Source: Symbiodinium natans (taxonomy: Eukaryota; Sar; Dinophyceae; Suessiales; Symbiodiniaceae). From it: a stretch of DNA of 64,000 bases. The stretch spans positions 237,501 to 301,500 of the forward strand of contig CAJNDS010002367.1 of the NCBI GenBank assembly GCA_905221605.1, read 5' to 3'. Shown here one piece after another: positions 56,829-64,000 of this stretch (the first letter of the stretch is position 1; each line of letters starts with the position of its first letter). Below the pieces are notes generated by a model that did not search any database, was not told the origin of the DNA, and saw only the letters and a program-made list of their open reading frames with translations. Both the position numbers and the translations under genes were made by a program.

Positions 56829-57507
56829 GACTCGGCCACTTAGGACGACACACCTGGAGTTCGGGGTTCGGATGGTCATTGACTTGGATGCATGCTTCTT
56901 CTCCCCACGCCTGGCCAGTGAGCGGCAGCGCCTCTGCCAGGAAGTGCAGAAGGACGAGCGAGTTCTCGTTGCCTTTGCTGGCTGTGGTCCCGAGGTCCTG
57001 CAGCTGCTTTCCCACACGGAGGCCGAAGAAGTTGTGGCCGTGGAGCTAAACACGGTTGCCATGCGCTGCCTTCGACGCAGCCTGGAGATGATGCACCTCT
57101 CAAGCTCAGATGGCACGAACTATGGCCGTGCCCGTGTCTTGGAAGGGGACGTGCGAGAGCTCGCCGGAACTCTGCCAAGGCAACACTACCACCGAATCTT
57201 GGCACCCAGGCCTAAGAATCCAGGCGATGGCGATGTTGACCTGGGGGATGGGGGCGCCGAGTTCCTGGATGCCCTACTGCCTCTACTGCAAGAGAATGGG
57301 GTCTGCCACTGGTACGACTTCGCTGCGGACTGGGAGCTTCCTGCCTGCGAGCGCACTTGCAAGACACTTGAGGATGCCTGTCGGCGCCACCAGCGGACCT
57401 GCAACGTTGTGCGTGTGGCGGCTGCAAACCGACGGACCATCGCCGAGCGGCAGTACCGAGTGGTGGCGGACTTCCGTGTGAATGGACGCAGCACGAACGG
57501 CTCGTGA
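56829..57507 (+). CDS. TRM5/TYW2-type tRNA methyltransferase or aminocarboxypropyl transferase, C-terminal exon
   Basis: Opened by TTGTTTGCAG. The frame reads TTHLEFGVRMVIDLDACFFS and PRLASERQRL, the family motif H-x-E-x-G-(I/V)-x-(F/M)-x-x-D-x-x-x-x-(Y/F)-x-x-x-R-L-x-x-E-R. It continues VLVAFAGCGPEVLQLL (D/A-x-F-A-G-x-G-P, the AdoMet-binding loop), VVAVELNTVAMRCLRRSLEM (the acidic ribose-binding strand), GDVRELAGTLPRQHYHRILA (D-(A/V)-R and the D-R-I-(I/L) region), then LLQENGVCHWYDFAA, with a stop at 57505-57507. TRM5 makes m1G37; TYW2 transfers the acp group from AdoMet in wybutosine synthesis. The two share this fold. The NPP-type loop reads APRPKNPG, so the choice between them is open. 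TYW3 lying upstream on the same strand favours TYW2. Confidence 0.8.
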
Positions 57508-58011
57508 CCCACACTCGGAGAAATTTCGGACAACCACAAGTGCACGGAGTACATTGCAGCTAAAGCAATCAGTGTGCCTGAAAGGTCTACTGCCAAGAAT
57601 GTAGAGCCACTGATACGGTTTGCAGTTCATGTCAGCATGAATACCAAGCGGTGATTTGTAGTTCTTCCAAGCTGTCAGGAATGTGGATGTCAGCAGCATG
57701 GCTGCATATTCACTTTATTACAAGATCATCTACTAGCAAGAATTCCATGCAGCGGACAGTCGATTGCTTGAAATGAATGAAGAATTAGGAATAGCATCGC
57801 ATCCTTCTCAGACAGGTTGTCCTTCCAGCGTGTCATCGGGCTAAAGAGCGTTTCAGCAGGTAATTTGAGATAGCCAGAACAGCCAGAACTCAGAAGCACG
57901 AAGCTGCTTTAAGGCGAACTCGGTGACAACTTCTGCTGCGCAGACCTTGGGAGACGCTGCGGCCAGGACGACGAGGCCACTCTAGGGCGGGCGTAGCAAA
58001 AGGGCATCCCT

Positions 58012-58171
58012 ATGTCTCGAGGCCGAGATTTGCAGCATTTTGGGGCCAAGCTTCTTTTCGCTGCGTTGTCCCAGCTTGCTTTTGCCAGCTCTTCCGACAC
58101 GATTTCAGAAGAGCTGCTTGTTCATGCCCTCCAGAATTTCTTGTGGGCATTTGTCGAGAGCTTGGTGCAAG
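58012..58171 (+). CDS. Possible exon of an unknown gene
   Basis: The frame from ATG 58012, MSRGRDLQHFGAKLLFAALS, continues SSSDTISEELLVHALQNFLW and ends at GCTTG|GTGCAAG. Helical, no family. The acidic exon at 58267 may follow it. Confidence 0.4.
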
Positions 58172-58266
58172 TTAGGGCCGGCTTGGCCACGAGGAAGAGG
58201 ACCAAAGGAGGAACCCTGATAAGGGACCTTAGGGGTTATTTTGGGGTTATTCGGGGGCTCCTTCTA

Positions 58267-58391
58267 CCCCTGAACATGAGGAAGAGGACCCGGGCGAGGT
58301 GGACGAGGACTTGGCGGAAGAGGACGAGGAGGAAGCAGCGGAGGAAGAGGAGGAGGAGGCTTCGGTTTGCTCACGCACGTATGAGGCTTAG
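58267..58391 (+). CDS. Acidic exon, unknown gene
   Basis: The frame PEHEEEDPGEVDEDLAEEDE continues EEAAEEEEEEASVCSRTYEA and stops at 58389. It is a Glu/Asp-rich tail of the kind found in chromatin and chaperone proteins. The Arg-rich frame over the same bases is a shadow. Confidence 0.4.
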
Positions 58392-58649
58392 CTTGAGGCG
58401 GTCCGTGCCAAGAGCCTTGAATCACAACGCAACAATGTGACACTACGCAACGTCTGTTGATTGTCGATTGCCTGCATGCACGCCAGGAAGTCTTCGTGGC
58501 GGTTTGTGAAGCCTGCGGCGCACCTGGCCCAGTGTTCCCACAATATACGTTTCCAAAACCTGTCATGTTTTTGAGAGTTGGCTTTGCGTTGTCGATAAGA
58601 CCGCTGTCGAGTGTGTTAAATCCTGCTGCTGATCTGATAGCAGTGCTGG

Positions 58650-58770
58650 ACACACTCCCCCTCCCCCTCCCTCCTTCTCCCTCCTTCTCCCTCCCTCTTC
58701 CTCCCCCTTCCTCCCCCCCCTCCCCCCCCCCCCCCCCTCCCCCCCCCCCCCCCGCCCCCCGCCCCCCTCG
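58650..58770. repeat. C/T-rich tract ending in poly-C
   Basis: CTCCCTCC units grading into near-pure C with two G. A long pyrimidine tract 100 bp before the acceptor at 58870. Confidence 0.95.
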
Positions 58771-58870
58771 CAACCCTCATTACACTGTCATTCCTTTCCC
58801 TCACCTTGCGGTTGTCCACGCACCTTTGAATGCCCCGCTGGCCTGCCTGCCTGCGCGTACCCAGCTTTAG

Positions 58871-59037
58871 TTGCCGGCCCTGCCTTGAAGTCTTGGCATC
58901 GCTTGTCAAAGGCAACTCACATCGCCAAGATCGACTTCATCGGCTTGGGCCTAGACTTCAACTGCAGCATGATGGGCGTCCCGCACGGCGCTTGGAGTGT
59001 TCAGGCTCAGCTGCATGCCCGTTGCTGCGATAGTTAA
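58871..59037 (+). CDS. Terminal exon of an unknown gene
   Basis: After CAGCTTTAG the frame reads AGPALKSWHRLSKATHIAKI, then DFIGLGLDFNCSMMGVPHGA, and ends RCCDS with TAA at 59035. It is globular in composition. I do not recognise the domain. Confidence 0.45.
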
Positions 59038-59328
59038 AATTTTTTATTCATACGATGACAGCAGAACAAGTGCATGCTGCATACAGACATATATATATAT
59101 GCAGAGAGAGAGCACCATGGTCTTTCAGAATGCTTTCGCAATCTCGTTCTCTGTTGCTTTGAATCATGAGGTGCGATGGAGAAGAGGCATCGACGCCCAA
59201 AGCATCTGCAAGCTCGTCTTCTGCGCCTGTTCTGCCACCACGACGCATGTCAGCACATGGGACACTTTCTGCACTCAGCCGTCGCGACCTCAAAAGTGTG
59301 AGTGTTTAGCGCAAGAGTGACGAACCCA

Positions 59329-59545
59329 TCAGTTCATGCATGTGTTCTCTTTAAAAACGAACGCCTTTTTTCTGTTGTTCAGGATCCCACCTCCAGCAGC
59401 TCTCTGCCGAAGAGAAGAGAGATCTTTTTGCCAGGCCTGTGCAGCAGCTTGGGCAGCTAGGTCGGGATTGACTTGTGGCTGAAATCCCCAGCGACCCATG
59501 CAGTCTTGGATCATTGCAGAAGAGCCTGACGTTGATCTCAGCAGC
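59329..59545 (-). CDS. Terminal exon of a minus-strand gene, unknown
   Basis: The minus frame reads QDCMGRWGFQPQVNPDLAAQ, then AAQAWQKDLSSLRQRAAGGG and NNRKKAFVFKENTCMN, stopping at 59329. Composition is natural, clearly better than overlapping frames. If real, it converges with the plus-strand gene that ends at 59037. Family unknown. Confidence 0.45.
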
Positions 59546-60227
59546 AGAAGCAAACACGACGGGACATTGGAATGGAGCCCTTTCTCACAGGTACGCCGTG
59601 CAAAGGCAGGATGAGAAGTTGTCGAAGACTTTCGGCTACATTGTTCTATAGTTTGCTGGACAAGTGGAGGTTAAACTACCAGATCAGTGTGGGGTTTTGC
59701 GCCTTCCTATTCATCTTTGAGGCAGAGGCGACAAGGCTCAGGGAGGATACGGTGTGAGCTGTTTGTTCCTACTGTCTCAGAAGCAATCAGACCTAAACCC
59801 CTAAACTTACCCTTTGTAAACCCTAAAACCCTAAACCTCGCCCGCCTCGAGGAAGACAAAAAACCTCTTTGCGGGGGTGCGCCAGCTTGCCGACCGCAAG
59901 GGCCAGCAGGAAAGATTCCGCGACAACACTGCACCTTGACGCCCTTAGGTTCAAAATGACCCAATAACCTGTCATCACAAGGCCTTTGGGCCCAAAAACC
60001 TTAAAATACGAGTCACTGGAGCCTTAGGGTACCACATGCCTGAAGATTTCTCCTGGAATGATCGAAGCCTGGGCACCACCTGTTGTTGCAAGCTCGCGCA
60101 TCCACATCCTCGGCGCTAGCATTCTTGAATTTTTCTATATACATGTACGTATAATACACATATACGCAAGCAAGAGAATATATATATATACACACATATA
60201 TATATACATATACTGCGGTGTAGGCAC

Positions 60228-60329
60228 ATGCTGGAGTCTGCGTCGACCCTCTGCAACGTCCAACATCCTGAGAACTTGTCTGAGGTGGTAACTCGCAAGG
60301 GCGAGCGCTTCATCAAGGACGTCTTGCAT
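60228..60329 (+). CDS. Exon of a small unknown gene
   Basis: ATG at 60228; the frame reads MLESASTLCNVQHPENLSEV, then TRKGERFIKDVLH, ending at CATG|GTTTAGGGC, where the intron starts with a TTTAGGG-type sequence. Likely joined to the exon at 60389, although the phase of that join is not settled. Confidence 0.45.
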
Positions 60330-60388
60330 GGTTTAGGGCAAAAAGGGTTTAGGGCGTTTGTTGCGCCGACCTTGGGTTTTGCCGCCAG

Positions 60389-60464
60389 GCTTTTGCGGCG
60401 GCGCGGGCTTCCCAGCACTTCAAAGATAGAACCAAGGGGGAGTTCCTAGGATTCGCAGTTAAAT
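60389..60464 (+). CDS. Second exon of the same small gene
   Basis: After TTGCCGCCAG one frame gives AFAAARASQHFKDRTKGEFL, then GFAVK and a stop at 60462. The 59-base intron upstream contains two GGGTTTAGGG units. Confidence 0.4.
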
Positions 60465-60728
60465 GATTTTGGAATCCGTACTGCAAATAGTCACGTGAGT
60501 CACGATACTTCAGACAAGCCGCGTACGTTGCACTTTACATCGGAGTTGTTCAAAATTCGTGTCCCTGTTTCAGGGAGCCGCTTGTCGGAATCTTAACCCG
60601 GTCTTCTTGCAGCCAGTTCAACGCACGGAAAAAAATCTCCAACCCATTGTTTTGCTTGGCGTAGTTGTTTTGATGGGAGGGGGATGTAAATTAAAGTCAC
60701 TAAGGTTCCCGACGCACCTTCCCCCCCC

Positions 60729-60860
60729 ATGAACCGCCCCCTCCCTTCAGGACCCTACAATGTTTCTCCAGCCTTTGCAATTCTTCACCCTGTGCTCAAC
60801 CATGCTCCAAGTCTTCGCCAAGAAGCTGCTGGTTTTTATGACATCAAGTTCATAGTGTAT
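60729..60860 (+). CDS. Possible exon, unknown
   Basis: The frame GPYNVSPAFAILHPVLNHAP continues SLRQEAAGFYDIKFIV; CCCTTCAG precedes it. It runs into a (CA)n repeat. Confidence 0.3.
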
Positions 60861-61039
60861 CAAAAAATGCACACACACACACACACTACTTCTTATGTGA
60901 CATTGTATATATTCCTTTTGCTATATATGTATGCAGCATAAAAAAAGAAAACAAAAGGTTTTCCAGACTGGCAGGTCGACATTTCACTTGATCCTGGCCC
61001 AGGCTGCGAGATCGGAGGCCAGTTGGGGAGGTCTCGGGT

Positions 61040-61150
61040 GCGGTTTAGGGTTTAGGGTTTAGGGCTTAGGGCTTCGGGCTTAGGGTTTAGGGTTTAGGGT
61101 TTAGGGCTTATAAGGTTTAGGGTTTTGGGTTTGGGGGGGGAGGGGGGGTA
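61040..61150. repeat. TTTAGGG/CTTAGGG tract ending in a G-rich run
   Basis: Twelve units, then TTTGGGTTTGGGGGGGGAG. Confidence 0.95.
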
Positions 61151-61267
61151 GGAAGAAGAGGAATGCTTCGAAAGCGTGACCGGTCTTGTATGTGAAGATG
61201 CTACACAGCTGTAGATGACCTGCCGTAAGTTGCCAAGCTCGTGCTGCTAGTTGATGCCTTGCCTGAA

Positions 61268-61345
61268 TACCCTAAACCCTATAACCCTAAACCCTATACT
61301 CCTAAACCCTATAACCCTATAACCCTATAGCCCTATAAACCCTAG
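61268..61345. repeat. CCCTATAA variant tract
   Basis: AACCCTATAACCCTAAACCC, then repeated CCCTATAA units. Confidence 0.95.
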
Positions 61346-61423
61346 CATTGGAGGCATCCTTGGCTGGCGAAGCAAGCAGGGCCGACGCGGTCTAGGCAAG
61401 GCTTGCTTGCACAAGTGCCAGCT

Positions 61424-61654
61424 GGGAGCTGTTTCCCTTATCCTAAGAGTCCTGAATCGGGATTATTCTTTAAAGTCTTTCCCTCCCATTATAATGTCCA
61501 AAAAATAGTATCCTGAAAAGGGATAGTAGGATATCCTTAGTAGGGATTATAGTACCCCCTATTATTATCCCTATTAAGGACTGCTAGTAAGAATACCCCC
61601 CCCCCCCCCTTTCTAGTACAAAATTAGGAATGTTAGCATACGGGGAAGCATCCC
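61424..61654. mobile_element. Nested or compound family B elements
   Basis: The outer ends GGGAGCTGTTTCCCTTATCC and CGGGGAAGCATCCC are family B-like. Inside lie AGGATATCCTTAGTAGGGAT, TATTAAGGACTGCTAGTAAG and a C15 run. Probably one copy inserted into another. Confidence 0.7.
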
Positions 61655-61671
61655 ATGGTGCCAGCATCTTA

Positions 61672-61714
61672 GGGTTTAGGGATTTAGGTACGGTCTAGGG
61701 TTTAGGGTTTACGG
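61672..61714. repeat. TTTAGGG tract, degenerate
   Basis: Five units, one TCTAGGG and one TTTACGG. Confidence 0.85.
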
Positions 61715-61740
61715 CACAGAGGTTTGAATGGGTTAGCCTT

Positions 61741-61980
61741 GTGACGCTGTTCAGTAGACGGCTCATCAATGGCAACATACGTTGGACTCAGAATGCCAAG
61801 ACGCTTGTTTCAAGAATTCTGCCCAGTGCCACCATGAGAATGGCAAGTGGCCGTAAGCAAAATCACGAGATTATTGATCGCTATGGCCAAGCATTTACAG
61901 TAGCAGATGTGGCACCATCATCTGATGGAACTGGGGAATCGAATGCAACGTTCACGGCTTTGGTGAAGCAGCTGACCCAA
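61741..61980 (+). CDS. Exon of an unknown gene
   Basis: The frame reads FSRRLINGNIRWTQNAKTLV, then KQNHEIIDRYGQAFTVADVA and NATFTALVKQLTQLP, before it enters a (CA)n tract as Thr/His repeats. Protein-like. No family is recognised. Confidence 0.4.
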
Positions 61981-61986
61981 CTTCCC

Positions 61987-62028
61987 CGCACGCGCGCACG
62001 CACACGCACGCGCACGCACGCACGCACC

Positions 62029-62063
<35 letters not shown>

Positions 62064-62088
62064 GCACACACACACACACACACACAAC
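61987..62088. repeat. (CA)n / (CGCA)n microsatellite
   Basis: CGCACGCACACGC grading into (CA)n. Confidence 0.95.
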
Positions 62089-62106
62089 ACCTGTCGCTGT
62101 TCCAGC

Positions 62107-62232
62107 AGAGCTGTGGGTAGGGTTCATTGAATGGCTGTATTCAGGCATCAGAAAGATGACGAAGGAAGAGGCTGACAGAGTCTGCATCAGCAACAAGAAC
62201 CGTAGTCACACGTGCCTTGGACTCCAAAAAGG
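62107..62232 (+). CDS. Exon of the same unknown gene
   Basis: After GCTGTTCCAG the frame gives ELWVGFIEWLYSGIRKMTKE, then EADRVCISNKNRSHTC. The (CA)n tract and GCTGTTCCAG make a good acceptor region. Confidence 0.4.
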
Positions 62233-62591
62233 AATCTCCTGAAATTATCCATGGTTGTGGTGCGTGCATTGGGAGGTCTCAGCAGTTCAGTTTCTGCAGG
62301 AGGTGTTGCATGTTCTGTGGTCTTGGGCTCCTGAGAAACCACTACAGTGTTACAGGATCAAGCGTGTCCACGCGTGCGTGGCCCTCTGAGGAAGAAGTCT
62401 TCCGGCGTTGGTGGCAAGAACATCGTTTTTGAGAACAAGCGTCAAGCTTACTTCAGATGCACGAGGGTCAGTTCTCACCGTCGCCACTGGGTGTGGGAGG
62501 AAGGTATTATAATTCTTGTGAAGATCAGGGCGCTGGGATTGAAGTTGTGATAAGATGCAGACGGTGGCATCTGTCAGCGTCGAGGCAACGA

Positions 62592-62660
62592 CTTCCCTTA
62601 TTTGGGGGATTCCTGGGGATTCGATTAGACCTTATCTTCGGAGACCCCCATATACGGCGA
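62592..62660. mobile_element. Family F-like fragment
   Basis: CCCTTATTTGGGGGATTCCT ... ATCTTCGGAGACCCCCATAT. Short and diverged. Confidence 0.45.
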
Positions 62661-62779
62661 GGGAGCGATGCTCGTTTGTTCCGAGGTGGTCAAAGCACAC
62701 TACTGGTTCCATGCAGGGCGACTTGGCACAAGCTGACTTGTTGCATATCCCCACGCAACCTGAAATCCTGAACCCGAAA

Positions 62780-62838
62780 GCAGAAACCCTAAACCCTCTC
62801 TGCAGCAGCAGGCTTCACGCTCAACCCTAAACCCTAAA
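62780..62838. repeat. CCCTAAA stubs before an exon
   Basis: GAAACCCTAAACCCT at 62783 and CAACCCTAAACCCTAAACC at 62823, leading into TTGCTGAG and the next exon. Confidence 0.85.
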
Positions 62839-62844
62839 CCTTGC

Positions 62845-62971
62845 TGAGGAAGCGCAGGCGGAACATTGGGAAAGCGGTGAGCAGCTTGGAGCTTGGCGGC
62901 TCCTGGAGAGGGAGGAAGCCTGGAACTCCTGGCTTCGGACCCTTGAGTCATGCTGCCTCCGATCTTCCAAG
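62845..62971 (+). CDS. Coiled-coil exon, unknown gene
   Basis: The frame reads EEAQAEHWESGEQLGAWRLL, then EREEAWNSWLRTLESCCLRS, ending at CCAAG|GTGATG. It is acidic/Trp-rich and helical. The acceptor region is telomere-like sequence. Confidence 0.45.
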
Positions 62972-63045
62972 GTGATGCCGCCATGTGGCCCCATGCATCC
63001 CCAATGCATCCCCATAGTGTGCCATCCCACCATTCATGCTTTCTT

Positions 63046-64000
63046 CTGAAGCTCAAGTTCGAGAGATACAATGTGCAGGCGGCGTCACTGTTCTTCGTGT
63101 GGGGCCTGCGGATAGTGCCAACCTGTACTCTCATCGGGACCCGTCCTCGCCCAAAAAAAGTCAGCTCAGCGTCTCGAAGCTGTGTCGGGGCTGATGGCGT
63201 CGTATGCTCCCTCAAAGCCAACAACCAACAAAGGCCCATTGCATAAAGGCTATCGGATATCGATTGGGGACTTCACTGCAATTATATGTTCAGCCAGAAA
63301 ATGCGACATGTGGACTGCAGGGTCATGGAAGTTTGCGATGAGGGTTTGAGAGTTCTTCGGGGCAGGGTTTATGGCTTGTCCGGGCTTTCCGGCGGGAGGA
63401 GAGGAGCGTAGAATCTTACAACGCGTTCCGGGTGTTTTCGGCTTGCATTAGCTGCGGCATCCCTAAACCCAGAGTTCGCCGAGACTGGGAGAACATGAGC
63501 ATCCCTGCGGTTTGCAGGCAAGCGAATCTTTAAACCATCAACACCCTTTTCTTTTCCAGGGCGGTCGCCTCTCGTTTCGGAAAGTGAGCCTTGGCTAGCG
63601 AGGGCGACCGCCGACTGGGTAGAGGTTGCTCTAAAGCATGAAGGATTGCACATGACATGTCCAAAAGGGCAAAGCAGACTGAAGGTTAGCTGGGCTGCTA
63701 CAGCATCGTGCGAAATGCAGCCGCAAGACCATGCTTTTGGGCATTTAAAGGCAGCACATGAGGCTCGTGCTCTACCTGGACCATCATACACCGCTTGCCA
63801 TGGTCTGGCCTGTTGGTCACATGAACCATGCTTCTGGACCGCATGGAGTAGAAGCTCCAAAGAATCCTAAAGCAGGGCCGCCTACTGAAGTTAGCAGGGG
63901 CGGATAGACAGATCATCGGCGTACCAGGGCTTCAGAGTGTTTCGGGCTCCGCTCATCCGCTTCAATGCTTCCCGGCTCTCCAGTCATTATCTCAGATCTC
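63046..64000. other. No supported gene in the last kilobase
   Basis: Open frames overlap on both strands (63369-63860 minus, 63646-63870 plus) without motifs. A segment near 63050-63130 (LKLKFERYNVQAASLFFVWG) may be an exon. Confidence 0.35.

Noticed and set aside
61741-62196. Thr-His, Arg-Thr and Cys-Val repeat proteins
   Set aside because: They translate the (CA)n microsatellite. Only the part before it (to about 61980) looks coding.
2346-62845. A true chromosome end
   Set aside because: The telomere-like tracts are short, internal, in both orientations and interleaved with genes throughout the window.
1-64000. Dinoflagellate spliced-leader gene, tRNA, rRNA or snRNA
   Set aside because: I looked for the TTTTGGCTCAAG end of the spliced leader, for relic leaders near exon starts, and for obvious tRNA arms. 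None was convincing by eye; a covariance-model scan would be decisive.

Overview
The window reads as nuclear DNA of a dinoflagellate-like protist (Symbiodiniaceae/Suessiales type; inferred, no marker gene names a species). The basis is: about fifty interstitial tracts of the plant/alveolate telomere repeat (TTTAGGG / CCCTAAA); genes broken into many short exons; dozens of 75-130 bp terminal-inverted-repeat (TIR) elements in several families; long homopolymer and microsatellite runs; and no bacterial operon layout. Most open frames are shadows or read through introns and repeats. The coding features below are therefore exons, supported by protein-family motifs, by agreement of splice phase, or by splice-site-bounded coding character.

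Layout, left to right. 0-5 kb: mostly repeats, with a few weak exons. 5.2-7 kb: a TET-associated-glycosyltransferase/GREB1-C-terminal-like gene. 7.9-9.1 kb: tetratricopeptide (TPR) exons cut by telomere-like, AT-palindromic and (CT)n DNA. 9-13 kb: repeat-rich. 13.4-13.9 kb: exons carrying a recurring helical module of about 25 residues. 18.7-20.6 kb: an AlkD-type DNA alkylation repair gene in four exons. 22.5-26.6 kb: exons in dynein-stalk order but with no dynein ATPase exons around them. 27.1-33.1 kb (perhaps to 34.8 kb): a many-exon formin with a Gly/Lys/Pro-rich linker and an FH2 domain. 36.6-39.5 kb: anonymous exons on both strands. 40.3-42.3 kb: an AT-rich island and a fold-back element. 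42.3-44.2 kb: a DUF72 domain fused to an S1 RNA-binding domain. 48-52 kb: anonymous exons. 53.9-57.5 kb: TYW3 followed on the same strand by a TRM5/TYW2-type methyltransferase, two steps around tRNA-Phe G37/wybutosine. 58-63 kb: anonymous exons and repeats.

The most interesting signal is the tie between repeats and introns. The single TYW3 intron is exactly one TIR element plus one copy of its 4-bp target duplication: the duplication gives the GT donor and the element end gives the AG acceptor, an introner mechanism. Two more copies of that family have intact 4-bp duplications, one of them inside another phase-consistent intron. A second TIR family also begins at exon ends with GT. Telomere-like tracts are placed in a patterned way: CCCTAAA on the sense strand directly before 3' splice sites (23.2, 24.3, 32.46 and 33.05 kb), and TTTAGGG directly after several exon ends (2.5, 35.5, 50.0 and 60.3 kb). 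Together these suggest that repeats here supply working splice sites and their flanking signals.

No tRNA, rRNA, spliced-leader gene, CRISPR array or organelle gene was found.
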